Positions 9,395-18,108 of a stretch of DNA of 64,000 nt are shown here, piece by piece (the first letter of the stretch is position 1; the number at the start of each line of letters is the position of its first letter). The notes beneath the pieces are model-generated. The model did not search any database. It saw only the letters and a list, made by a program, of their open reading frames with translations, and had not been told where the DNA came from. The DNA comes from Pseudomonas sp. v388. Lineage in GTDB: Bacteria; Pseudomonadota; Gammaproteobacteria; Pseudomonadales; Pseudomonadaceae. Made by a program: the position numbers and the translations under genes. The stretch spans positions 558,001-622,000 of the forward strand of contig NZ_RHQN01000001.1 in the NCBI RefSeq assembly GCF_003935425.1, read 5' to 3'.

Positions 9395-10378
9395 TCAATT
9401 CGTCTCGCCTTTAGGAGGATCGCCTGCCTCTTCACGGCCAATTCGATCCACAATTCCGATACTTATTGCTGTCCACCATTCACTCGCGCCGACATTGCTG
9501 ATCAGTGCTTCACTCTGAGCAATGGCACGGTATTCAGCACTTCTAAAAAAGTCTTCGATGTCATTCATGCTCGTAAAGCTCATCAGTGTCACCCCATCTA
9601 TCCAGCTTGCGTCAGGATGAAAGAAGGGTTTGCCAGCCTTGGTTGGCCCGACGTTATGAAGCTGAACATAGCGCTTGATCAGTGAGTTCGCGTTGCTTCT
9701 GATCACATCGCCATGTTCATTCAACCATCGATGATGAAATGTCACTCTGTCCAACGCGAGTGAACGCACATGCAGCTTTACCAAAACGATGGTTTCGTTA
9801 GCGGTAGAGCTAGGGATGATGATGTACTCCCGGGCGAGAATGGGTGCCAAGTCCTGGAAAATGCTTTGGTCGTCCGCCAAGACTCTTTGCCTCGTCCGCC
9901 CTGCACCGAACACAACAGGAATGTCGTCTACGGCAGAAAAGGTCAGGTAGGAGGCACCATCCCAATGAGGCCGCTGACGCGTCCCTTTGGGCACGGTGGC
10001 GGAAGACCAAAGCGTCCCTAGCTGATCCAGGCAGACATTGTAGGGAGGGGCCGCTACTTGAGAGGGGCCGGGGGCGAAGCGATGCAGCTGAACGTATCGG
10101 TGCAGGCGCTCGATCGAGTTATCACCGGCTTCATCTGTGTGTATGAAACAAGGGGCATGGACTTGTCGCCAGTAGGCTCCCCATTGGTCTGCGGACGTTG
10201 TGGCCTGGTCAGACGTTGGGAAAGCTCGACAGCTGACTCCCGGGCTATTCAGATGATCACGGCTGAGCTCAACAGAGCGCGTAAGCAATGAGAATAATAC
10301 AGTCAATGGTTCTTGGCTGTGATTACGAGGTTGAAGATACGGCAAGCGCAAAAGACGGTCTTCAATAATTTCCAACAT
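9395..10378 (-). CDS. Tandem EthD-like domain protein (copy 1)
   Basis: A 327-residue protein with two related halves, each resembling the EthD / dimeric alpha-beta-barrel fold. Half 1 has YWRQVHAPCF, RYVQLHRFAPG and WDGASYLTF. Half 2 has RWLNEHGDVI, RYVQLHNVGP and IDGVTLMSFTSMNDIEDFF. EthD proteins normally have about 100 residues and dimerise, so this looks like an internal pseudo-dimer. It is closely related to the product of 32085-33134. Some EthD-fold proteins act in ring or ether degradation; the reaction here is unknown. It lies between the two PQQ dehydrogenase genes on the opposite strand. Confidence 0.65.
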   Translation of the reverse strand: MLEIIEDRLLRLPYLQPRNHSQEPLTVLFSLLTRSVELSRDHLNSPGVSCRAFPTSDQATTSADQWGAYWRQVHAPCFIHTDEAGDNSIERLHRYVQLHRFAPGPSQVAAPPYNVCLDQLGTLWSSATVPKGTRQRPHWDGASYLTFSAVDDIPVVFGAGRTRQRVLADDQSIFQDLAPILAREYIIIPSSTANETIVLVKLHVRSLALDRVTFHHRWLNEHGDVIRSNANSLIKRYVQLHNVGPTKAGKPFFHPDASWIDGVTLMSFTSMNDIEDFFRSAEYRAIAQSEALISNVGASEWWTAISIGIVDRIGREEAGDPPKGETN

Positions 10379-10733
10379 TCTATACGGTGACCCTGCAAAG
10401 ATAGCGGTGGCATAGCTAGATCAGGGCCCGTTACAAACGCATGAGCAGTTTCGGAAAACTGAAACACTGCTTTCCATTGCCAGGAAGAATGGGCGATGAG
10501 CGACTTATGCTAAATGTGAGGCGCCGATGAAGTACACCTCAGATGCATCGCAACTGAGTTGACTGGCATTCGTCTATTACTTCTAGGCAGGCTGTTATGC
10601 TCGGCTGCGCGTTAAATGCGCACCCTTCGTCGACCACGATTTCGACACGCATTGTCACTACCAACAATCCAAGTTGCGCAGCTCTGGATGCTGAACAGCT
10701 GTGCCCGTGCTTGGCCCCAAAAAAGGTAACAAT
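10379..10733. other. Divergent promoter region, EthD gene and second PQQ dehydrogenase
   Basis: No coding frame recognised. The flanking genes point outward, so both promoters should lie here. I found no strong dyad. Confidence 0.5.
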
Positions 10734-13127
10734 ATGAGCGAAACGAAACCCGCAACCAGTCGAACAGCGCCCGCGCTATTTGGTTGCGTCCTCTTGGCGT
10801 GCGGACTCGCGCTCGCCATTGGCGGCGCGATGCTGGTGAAATTAGGTGGTTCAGGGTATTACCTGATCGCCGGCATCACCTGCCTGATTAGTGGCTTCTT
10901 TTTTCTGAGAGGCAGACGTAGTGGTTTCTGGGTGTTTTCCGGACTCTTCGTCGGCACCCTCCTATGGGCATTGAACGAAGTGGGGCTCCAATTCTGGCCT
11001 TTGATACCAAGGCTGTCCGGTGTTTTCATCCTGGCAATTCCTGCACTCCTCCTCGCCCCGAGACTCCAAGGCAAAGCGACCTCAGCTCGACAGTGGTACG
11101 TCGCAGCCTCAGTCATGACAATTGCAGTGATTGCAGGCTTCGCGGCAATGTTTTCCCCTCACGGATTAATTAGCAATCCTGGTGAGGACGTCATAACCAA
11201 CACGGCTGACAACGGCATTAGTTCTGACTGGAGCGCATACGGCAAGTCCCCCTCGGGCACCCGTTTTGTAACCGCAGAGCAAATCGATAAAAAGAATGTT
11301 GGCCACCTGAAAGTCGCTTGGACATTCAGAACGGGTGAGCTGCCCATTAATGGTTCTGAGAATCAGAACACTCCCTTGCAGGTGGGTGACACGCTGTATG
11401 TGTGCACACCCCTCAACCAGGTCATTGCCATCAATGCAGATACGGGCGAAGAACGCTGGCGCTTTAACCCGGAAGTCAAAGGGAATGGAAAATGGCAGCG
11501 TTGCCGTGGCGTTAGCTACTTTGATTCAGCCACCAACAGTTCAGCCGTTGCTTCGGCTTCTGAGCAGGCAACTTCTGATCAGTCATGCAGCAGACGGATA
11601 TTCACCTCTACCGTTGATGGCCGGCTGATCGCCCTGGACGCAGCGACAGGCCGCCAATGTGAGAGTTTCGGCGAAAAGGGTGTCGTCAATCTCAAGCAAG
11701 GTCTGGGCGAGATCAAGAATGCGTTCTACGTGCCGACCTCTGCACCAACGGTCGGCAAGGGCTTAGTCATGGTCGGTGGCTGGGTGTACGACAACCAGGA
11801 GGTGAACGAACCTTCCGGTGCGTTCCGTGCTTACGATGCACGTACAGGCAAGATCGCGTGGGCTTGGGATGTTGGGAACCCTAATCTTCAGGTTCCCCCA
11901 CCTGCTGATTATCTCTACACCCGTGGCACCCCCAACGTTTGGAGCACGCCTGCGGTGGATGAGAAGTTGGGACTTGTCTACCTGCCAACCGGCAACGCGA
12001 CTCCAGACTACTACGGCGCAAAGCGCCGGGATTTTGATGAAGCCAACTCGTCGTCGATCGTTGCTCTCGATATCGCCACCGGCAAGGTCGCCTGGAAGTT
12101 TCAGACCGTTCACCACGATCTTTGGGACTACGATGTGCCCGCCCAACCTGCCCTGGTCGACCTTCCTGGTGCTCTGGGTGTGAAGGTGCCGGCACTGGTG
12201 CAGGTGACCAAGCGCGGCCAGATCTTCGTGTTGAATAGGCAGACCGGTGTCCCTGTGCGCAAAGTGGAAGAGCGTCCTGTGCCGCAAGGTGCAGCGCCTG
12301 GCGACTTTGTTTCCGCCACGCAGCCCTACTCTACTGAAATGCCCGTCATCGGTACCAAGCGCCTGGTGGAGTCGGACATGTGGGGGGCGACTATCTTCGA
12401 TCAGATGTTGTGTCGCATTACTTTCAAATCTGTGCGCTATGACGGAGAGTTCACGCCCCCTCGCCCGGACTCGACCGGACTCCAGTTTGCGGGCAACTAT
12501 GGTGGCATGAACTGGGGAAGTGCCTCGGTGAACGAAGACACGGGTACGCTTATCGTCAACGACATTCGCCTGCCGTTGCTCTCGACCCTGGTTACACCGC
12601 GAGCGCTGGGCGAGTCCCAAAGCACCGGCGTTCATGACGGGAAGAACCTCTATTCGCCCCAGTCCGGATTGCCATACGCGGTCGTGACCAGCCCTTTCAT
12701 GTCCCCTCTGGGCATTCCGTGCATTGCACCCCCTTTTGGCACCATCTCAGCGGTAGATCTGCATACCGGCCAACTGCGCTGGCAGCGTCCAGCCGGCACT
12801 GTCAGTGACACTCGCTTGGCCGATATCCGACTCGGGATGCCAGTGCCTCTAGGTATGCCTACGCTGGGTGGCCCATTTACCACTCGTTCGGGCTTGGTGT
12901 TCCACTCTGGAACACAGGATTACTTCCTGCGCGCTTATGACCAGGCGTCCGGCGATGAGCTATGGAAAGCTCCATTGCCTGTAGGATCGCAGGCGACCCC
13001 AATGAGCTATGTCTCTCCCAAAACCGGCAAGCAATACGTCGTCGTGACTGCCGGGGGCTCACGCCAGTCCCCTGACCGCGGGGACTACATCATCGCCTAC
13101 TCGCTCCCAGGGAAAGCACTGAAATGA
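10734..13127 (+). CDS. Membrane-bound PQQ-dependent dehydrogenase, glucose/quinate/shikimate family (copy 2)
   Basis: A 797-residue paralog of the gene at 6913 with the same plan: five N-terminal membrane helices and a PQQ propeller. Landmarks include WSAYGKSPSGTRFVTAEQI, KWQRCRGVSYFDS, the canonical HHDLWDYDVPAQPALVDLP and VTKRGQIFVLNRQTG. The ATG at 10734 is chosen because AAGG lies seven bases upstream; a GTG at 10701 is in frame but lacks a site. The role is periplasmic oxidation linked to ubiquinone. The HHD/HND difference from copy 1 suggests a different substrate range. A strong terminator follows. Confidence 0.9.
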   Translation: MSETKPATSRTAPALFGCVLLACGLALAIGGAMLVKLGGSGYYLIAGITCLISGFFFLRGRRSGFWVFSGLFVGTLLWALNEVGLQFWPLIPRLSGVFILAIPALLLAPRLQGKATSARQWYVAASVMTIAVIAGFAAMFSPHGLISNPGEDVITNTADNGISSDWSAYGKSPSGTRFVTAEQIDKKNVGHLKVAWTFRTGELPINGSENQNTPLQVGDTLYVCTPLNQVIAINADTGEERWRFNPEVKGNGKWQRCRGVSYFDSATNSSAVASASEQATSDQSCSRRIFTSTVDGRLIALDAATGRQCESFGEKGVVNLKQGLGEIKNAFYVPTSAPTVGKGLVMVGGWVYDNQEVNEPSGAFRAYDARTGKIAWAWDVGNPNLQVPPPADYLYTRGTPNVWSTPAVDEKLGLVYLPTGNATPDYYGAKRRDFDEANSSSIVALDIATGKVAWKFQTVHHDLWDYDVPAQPALVDLPGALGVKVPALVQVTKRGQIFVLNRQTGVPVRKVEERPVPQGAAPGDFVSATQPYSTEMPVIGTKRLVESDMWGATIFDQMLCRITFKSVRYDGEFTPPRPDSTGLQFAGNYGGMNWGSASVNEDTGTLIVNDIRLPLLSTLVTPRALGESQSTGVHDGKNLYSPQSGLPYAVVTSPFMSPLGIPCIAPPFGTISAVDLHTGQLRWQRPAGTVSDTRLADIRLGMPVPLGMPTLGGPFTTRSGLVFHSGTQDYFLRAYDQASGDELWKAPLPVGSQATPMSYVSPKTGKQYVVVTAGGSRQSPDRGDYIIAYSLPGKALK

Positions 13128-13132
13128 ACAAA

Positions 13133-13166
13133 GGGGGGACATCCACACCCGGATGTCCCCCCTTTT
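13133..13166. terminator. Strong bidirectional Rho-independent terminator
   Basis: 12-bp perfect arms GGGGGGACATCC and GGATGTCCCCCC flank loop ACACCC and are followed by TTTT on the plus strand and TTT on the minus strand. It separates the PQQ dehydrogenase from the convergent porin gene. Confidence 0.9.
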
Positions 13167-13215
13167 GATGCAGCCCCTTAGAGCAACCTCCTACTTTCGA
13201 ACCCCCGCAACCCCG

Positions 13216-14562
13216 TTAGAAAATAGAGATCGGATAGTCGATGATCACCCTGATTTCATCATCATCAGGATAGCGGTACCCTGTGGACGATCGATGAGTG
13301 GCTTGTCTCAACCGTACAGAAAGATCTTTGGCAGGCCCCGACTGCACCACATACCGCGCCTCAATATCTCGTTCCCAGTGACGAGGATCAGATCCAGCGG
13401 GGTACACGAATCGTCGGGTGTAGAAGGTGTTGTTGCTGTCGCGGTTGGAGACCTGGTCACCTGTGACGTAACGGGTCATGAAGGTCAAACCGGGCACGCC
13501 GAAAGCAGCCATGTCCAGATCATAACGGGCCTGGAACGATCGTTCGTTTGGCTCAGTGAACGTTGCATACTGCACGGCGTTCGCCAAGGACACCGACCCA
13601 CCCATGGTACCGAATGCCGCCCAATCCATAGGTTCGTCGCTGTCTACTTTCTGATAAGCGAGGGTGAACGTGTGTTGCAGATACCGATATCCAACCGAGA
13701 TTGACCAAGTGGTGTTGTTGATCACGCTGGCGAGTTGGCGTCCTGTATCAAGCGTCCTGTAAAGGTTAGCGTCAACGAGAACTGCCTGAGCTTGATCAAT
13801 CTCATAACGGTAATTGACGTTGGCATAGTACTGACGCCAGACGTCTTCCAGTTCAGAGCCATACAGCGAAAGCTTCAAATCCTTGTCGACCGTGTATTTA
13901 CCACCCACATAGCTTACCGAATCGATGGATAGTGGAAGAGCGTAGTCTGTGGTTATCGGGTCATCGTTGTTGCTTGAATCCACGCCACCTCTGGAGAAGA
14001 AGTGGCCAGAGTCCAGGTGCAACTTGTCCACGTTCCAGCCGAGCATCCAACCGGTGGCAGAACTTGGAAACAGTCGAACCTGGTTGACCGCAAACACTGG
14101 AACATTGGGAAACAAGTTGCCATATTGGAACAAGCCGTCTTGGTAACGAATTTTGAATGATCCGCCTGCTTTGTTGAAGCTGTCCTCGGGCTTGCCATCT
14201 CCACCAATGGGCATCAGGCGAAGCCCGGTTCGCCCACCGCCGCTATCAAGCTTGAAGCCTTGAAAGCTATAGGCATCCACGCCGAACCCCACCACGCCTG
14301 GTGTAAAGCCGGAGGTGAAGTTTGCCATGAAACCCTGTGCCCACTCTTCTTGGTAACCATTGCGGTCAGCAATGGGTTTCGAGGCATTGGTGCCGGTGCT
14401 GCTACTTCCACCGTTGCGAAAGTCCCGATTGAAATAAAAATTTCGCGCGGTGACTGTCAGCTTGCTGTCGTTGAAGAAATCTGAAGGTTGTTCCGGCGCA
14501 GCCTTGGCCTCAAGACAGACGAACGGAATGAGCGCCAAGCAAGTAACTCGGTGAGTAGCCAT
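13216..14562 (-). CDS. OprD-family outer-membrane porin
   Basis: A 448-residue protein with an N-terminal signal peptide (cleavage probably after AKA, near residue 21). The OprD signature follows: SKLTVTARNFYFNRDF, then NGYQEEWAQGFMANFTSGFT and VGFGVDAYSFQGFKLD. The chain ends in a beta-strand with terminal Phe, as expected for outer-membrane barrels. OprD members admit small carboxylates or amino acids. Placement beside quinoprotein dehydrogenases and a CoA-ligase pathway suggests uptake of an organic acid. Specificity unknown. Confidence 0.9.
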   Translation of the reverse strand: MATHRVTCLALIPFVCLEAKAAPEQPSDFFNDSKLTVTARNFYFNRDFRNGGSSSTGTNASKPIADRNGYQEEWAQGFMANFTSGFTPGVVGFGVDAYSFQGFKLDSGGGRTGLRLMPIGGDGKPEDSFNKAGGSFKIRYQDGLFQYGNLFPNVPVFAVNQVRLFPSSATGWMLGWNVDKLHLDSGHFFSRGGVDSSNNDDPITTDYALPLSIDSVSYVGGKYTVDKDLKLSLYGSELEDVWRQYYANVNYRYEIDQAQAVLVDANLYRTLDTGRQLASVINNTTWSISVGYRYLQHTFTLAYQKVDSDEPMDWAAFGTMGGSVSLANAVQYATFTEPNERSFQARYDLDMAAFGVPGLTFMTRYVTGDQVSNRDSNNTFYTRRFVYPAGSDPRHWERDIEARYVVQSGPAKDLSVRLRQATHRSSTGYRYPDDDEIRVIIDYPISIF

Positions 14563-14623
14563 AGGATTGCATCCATCTCTTATTTTTGTAAAAAGGACTG
14601 CTTGTTATAGGGTTTTGGTAAGA

Positions 14624-15484
14624 CTAGATTTTCAGTTTTCGGGTCAACCCTTCCTGAGCTACATGAGCTACTAAATCACCGTTAGTGTTGTAGATCGCCC
14701 CTCGCGCCAGCCCCCTTCCCGCACCAGACCAAGGGCTTTCGGTTGAGTACAACAACCAATCATCAACTTTCACGTCTTGATGAATCCACAACGCATGATC
14801 AAGACTCGCTACTTGCATGTCGCTCTGCAGATCAGACACCCCATGGGGTAACAATGAGGTGATCAACAATCCAACGTCACTGGCGTACGCGAGTACCGAC
14901 CTGTGGAGCAACTGATCCGCCGGCAGTTGTCCAGCTGTCTTGAACCAGAAACGTTTAAGGGGCTCCCTGGGCACAGGTGTGCTGGGATCGATCGGCTCGA
15001 CTGGTCGTATCTCAATCGCTTGAGCGGCCAAGCTTCTTGTCCTCACTTCTTGGGCTAAACCCTCATCGCCTTTGAGTAGCTCGATTTCCAGGGGCAGCGA
15101 AAACGCCTCTGGCACTGCGGGCATCACCGTCTGAAAACTCAGCCCCTCCTCAGGAATGTGAAAAGAGGCCGAGCCTGTGAAAATCGGCTTGCCGTCCTGA
15201 CTCGCAGTGATCTGCCGCGTACTGAAACTGCGGCCGTCATGAAGCGAAGCAACTTGATAGAGAACTGGTTTGGAGGCTCTTCCCCTTCGTATGAAATACC
15301 CATGAATCGAATGGATCGTTTTAGCGCACTCCACCGTCAGACTTGCTGCCGCTACAGCTTGCCCAAGCACCTGACCTCCAAAAAGCTGAGGCAGGTGCAG
15401 CTCCTGGCTTGGCGCCCGGAAAATCCCCTCCTCGATGGTTTCGAGGTTGAATATGTTAATGAGCTCGGCCAGTGCATGAGACAT
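14624..15484 (-). CDS. tesB: Acyl-CoA thioesterase II (TesB family)
   Basis: 286 residues with the double hot-dog layout of TesB. The N-terminus MSHALAELINIFNLETIEEG aligns with the family start, followed by FGGQVLGQA, HSIHGYFIRRG and the C-terminal SLDHALWIH segment. It hydrolyses acyl-CoA to free acid and CoA. I prefer the ATG at 15484 because the family begins there; a TTG at 15541 overlapping the upstream stop would add 19 non-family residues. Third gene of the minus-strand set with the ligase and hydratase, where it may release CoA from dead-end intermediates. Confidence 0.88.
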   Translation of the reverse strand: MSHALAELINIFNLETIEEGIFRAPSQELHLPQLFGGQVLGQAVAAASLTVECAKTIHSIHGYFIRRGRASKPVLYQVASLHDGRSFSTRQITASQDGKPIFTGSASFHIPEEGLSFQTVMPAVPEAFSLPLEIELLKGDEGLAQEVRTRSLAAQAIEIRPVEPIDPSTPVPREPLKRFWFKTAGQLPADQLLHRSVLAYASDVGLLITSLLPHGVSDLQSDMQVASLDHALWIHQDVKVDDWLLYSTESPWSGAGRGLARGAIYNTNGDLVAHVAQEGLTRKLKI

Positions 15485-15537
15485 AGGTGGCACCGTATGA
15501 CTAGGTAGTGGGAAATCCGTGGAGCGTCTACGGCACC

Positions 15538-16314
15538 TCAAATGCCCTTGTATTGGGGTACCCGTTTTTCGGTGAATGCGCTGATCCCCTCCTTGAAATC
15601 GTCACTGAGCAACACGCGTCGAAACGCTGTTCGCTCCAATTCAAGTGCAGCATCCAGACCACAGTCCTCACCACGGCGTATCACCTGGAGCGAGGCCCGA
15701 ACTGCAAGAGGGCCGTTACGCACTATCTGCTCTGCAATATCAAAAGCCCTGGCGATCAATTGCTCGGGCTTCAAGAGCTCACTGACCAGCCCTTCAGATA
15801 GAGCACGCTGCGCAGTGATCGGCTCGCCAGTAAGGATCATCTGAGTCGCCAGGGATGCAGAAACCGCTCTGGACAACCGGGTCACGCCTCCTGCGCCGGC
15901 AATCACTCCCCAGCGAGGTTCTGGCAAAGCAAACTTCGAATGGTCGACCGCAATTCGAATGTCACAAGACAACGCGATTTCCAGTCCCCCGGCGTACGCC
16001 AGACCATTAATTGCCGCGATAATCGGTTTGGTAGTGGGCGACCTGCGGTTGATGCCACAAAAATCTCCGTCGTCCAGCTCCCGCTGCGCCCGTTCGCGCA
16101 GGTACGGCAAAAAGGTTCCGATGTCGGCGCCTGAGCAGAATGCCTTCGGCCCCTCACCCGTAATGATCACTACATGTATTTGATCGTCCGAGTTCACCTT
16201 CGGCCAGATTTGCTGAAAGGCCAGATGTGATTCGAGGTCGATGGCATTCATCGCTTGCGGTCGGTTGATGGTGACCAGGCCGACGTTTCCTACTTTCTTA
16301 AAGTCGATGGACAT
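15538..16314 (-). CDS. Enoyl-CoA hydratase/isomerase family protein
   Basis: 258 residues with crotonase-fold marks: oxyanion-hole segments AFCSGADIGTFL and AYAGGLEIALSCDIRIA, then FALPEPRWGVIAGAGGVTRL and the MILTGEPITAQRA helix. It likely hydrates or isomerises an unsaturated acyl-CoA made by the ligase encoded just upstream. The ATG at 16314 is chosen because the family begins with a short MSIDF-type N-terminus; a TTG at 16329 overlaps the ligase stop. Translational coupling in the operon is likely. Confidence 0.87.
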   Translation of the reverse strand: MSIDFKKVGNVGLVTINRPQAMNAIDLESHLAFQQIWPKVNSDDQIHVVIITGEGPKAFCSGADIGTFLPYLRERAQRELDDGDFCGINRRSPTTKPIIAAINGLAYAGGLEIALSCDIRIAVDHSKFALPEPRWGVIAGAGGVTRLSRAVSASLATQMILTGEPITAQRALSEGLVSELLKPEQLIARAFDIAEQIVRNGPLAVRASLQVIRRGEDCGLDAALELERTAFRRVLLSDDFKEGISAFTEKRVPQYKGI

Positions 16315-16325
16315 GGCGAGCTCTC

Positions 16326-17846
16326 TCAAGTGACGGGTTCAAAGCGCTGACGCAGCTCGCGCTTGAGAATCTTGCCGTTGTGGTTGAAAGGCATGTCCTC
16401 GTATGCGATGAACTCGATTCGCTTAGGAATTTGGTAGCTTGCGAGCCGCTCCCGCGCATGGAGCAAAATCGAATCCTGGTCTTGGGTGCAATTGGCTTTG
16501 AGGACGATGATGGCGGTGACTTCTTCTCCCCATCGCTCATTGCTCAGACCAACCACGGCGACTTCTCTAACATCCGGGTGTTTGGAGAGCGCAGCCTCGA
16601 CCTCTTGCGAGTAGACGTTAAGCCCACCCGTCTTGATCATGTCCTTGAGGCGATCGTAAAAGTACACATAGCCATTGCTGTCCATGTGTGCCAGGTCGCC
16701 AGTATGCAACCAACCATCGGCATCCATGACTTGCGCGGTAGCCTCCGACCGGTTGTGGTAGCCCAGCATCACCGTCGGCCCGCGTAAGACAATCTCTCCA
16801 ACTTCCCCTGGCGCAGCTGTGCGTCCATTGGCATCGTGGATCTTGACCTCAACGTTTATGAAAGCCTTGCCGATGGAATCTGGTGCCTTGGCGTAATCCT
16901 CTTCCTTGAGCACAGTCGCGATCGGCCCAGCTTCGGTCAGTCCGTACTGGTAGAAGATCTCCACACCAGGAACACACGCTTTCATCGCCTCTCGATCGTG
17001 TGCTGTGAGAATTCCACTGCCGACATACCAGCGACGAAAACTCGACAAATCGAGAGACTTCGAAAGTGGGTGCAGAATGAACTCCCTGGTGAGGGATGGC
17101 GGCATGAAGGTGTTGGTGACACGCTCCTGAGCAATGGTGTGCAGCACGTCCTCGGTTGAGTACTTTTCAAGGATCGTTGCTGTGGCACCCAGATACAGGT
17201 GAGGCAGTAGCCAGCAATTCAGGGCGGCGGAGTGATGCAGCGGCGTTGCGATAAGCGTGTTGTCGGTCTCGACCATCCGGGTATCGATGATCTCGTCCAT
17301 GCTGTTCCAGTAGAGGTTGGCGTGACTCAACAACACGCCTTTTGAACGTCCGGTGGTGCCGCCTGTGTAGAGGATGACCGCAGGGGCGTTTGAGTCGATC
17401 TGAGCAACGGGCAGCGCAGTATCGGAGGAGTTCACGGCGAACTCGGCAAGCGCTTCAAGTGCGACAACGGGTATCGTGAGGTTGTCCAGCAGGGACTGGA
17501 ACGTTTCGGTGTGATGATGGGACACGAAAATCAGCTTCGCCCCCGAATCATCCAGCAGAGCAGCCAACTGCTCGGGAGTCTCTCGGTAGTTCAGAGGCAC
17601 CGCCACCGCACCGGTTTTCACTACGCCGAAAAAAGCTTCTACCCAGCTTCGACTTGCTGAAGCAATGAATGCGACGCGGTCACCGCTTTCAATACCGGAA
17701 GCCGCCAGTGAACGAGCAACCCCGCAGGCGCTGCGCTCGAGCTCTTCATAGGTGGAACGACCGGTTTTATCGATGAGCGCGACCTTGTCAGGGTAGCGCT
17801 CGGCATTATGAGTGATGTGTCCACCCAGCAGCATACGACTCGACAT
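16326..17846 (-). CDS. Acyl-CoA synthetase (AMP-binding, class I adenylate-forming)
   Basis: 506 residues. The adenylation core P-loop reads ILYTGGTTGRSKGVLLSH, followed by YGLTEAGP (A5 region), the GWLHTGDLAHMD hinge and YFYDRLKDMIKTGGLNVYS. The catalytic C-terminal lysine lies in FNHNGKILKREL. It activates a carboxylic acid to its CoA thioester. The start at 17846 has AGGAG five bases upstream; longer frames to 18008 would put this site inside the gene. First gene of the minus-strand ligase-hydratase-thioesterase operon, divergent from the SDR gene across an operator-like region. Confidence 0.9.
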   Translation of the reverse strand: MSSRMLLGGHITHNAERYPDKVALIDKTGRSTYEELERSACGVARSLAASGIESGDRVAFIASASRSWVEAFFGVVKTGAVAVPLNYRETPEQLAALLDDSGAKLIFVSHHHTETFQSLLDNLTIPVVALEALAEFAVNSSDTALPVAQIDSNAPAVILYTGGTTGRSKGVLLSHANLYWNSMDEIIDTRMVETDNTLIATPLHHSAALNCWLLPHLYLGATATILEKYSTEDVLHTIAQERVTNTFMPPSLTREFILHPLSKSLDLSSFRRWYVGSGILTAHDREAMKACVPGVEIFYQYGLTEAGPIATVLKEEDYAKAPDSIGKAFINVEVKIHDANGRTAAPGEVGEIVLRGPTVMLGYHNRSEATAQVMDADGWLHTGDLAHMDSNGYVYFYDRLKDMIKTGGLNVYSQEVEAALSKHPDVREVAVVGLSNERWGEEVTAIIVLKANCTQDQDSILLHARERLASYQIPKRIEFIAYEDMPFNHNGKILKRELRQRFEPVT

Positions 17847-17936
17847 AAGATCTCCTTTTGTAATTGTTATGACCCTGGCAACGCCGACTTGGAAGGCGAA
17901 ACCGTACCAAGCTATGGCAGCTAGAATACCTAACGC

Positions 17937-18056
17937 CCGTTCGTTTTCAAGCCGAAAAATTAATAAAACGACGACATGCTTCGGCCATTCTGTTGCAGAA
18001 GCGGGCAAAAAACATGATGCATGACTCAGTATTCGCTTGTTTTTAAGCCGAAAAAC
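17937..18056. promoter_or_regulatory. Divergent promoter with two operator-like repeats
   Basis: The sequence GTTTTyAAGCCGAAAAAy occurs at 17943-17960 and 18039-18056, identical at 16 of 18 bases, 96 bases apart. Each copy has partial dyad symmetry around AAGCCG; in the second, CTTGTTTTT faces AAAAACGAG. The first copy overlaps CCGTTCGTT (17937-17945), which also occurs at 22454 in the other divergent promoter of the island. The TetR gene at 18910 is the natural candidate binder. This is inference from repeats only. Confidence 0.55.
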
Positions 18057-18108
18057 GAGAAATATAACGGCTGTTAGTTTCTATTACAAAAACAACAAGG
18101 CGACTACG

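Noticed and set aside
11763-12635. 290-codon minus-strand frame
   Set aside because: Antisense to the second PQQ dehydrogenase; His/Arg-rich shadow with no family features.
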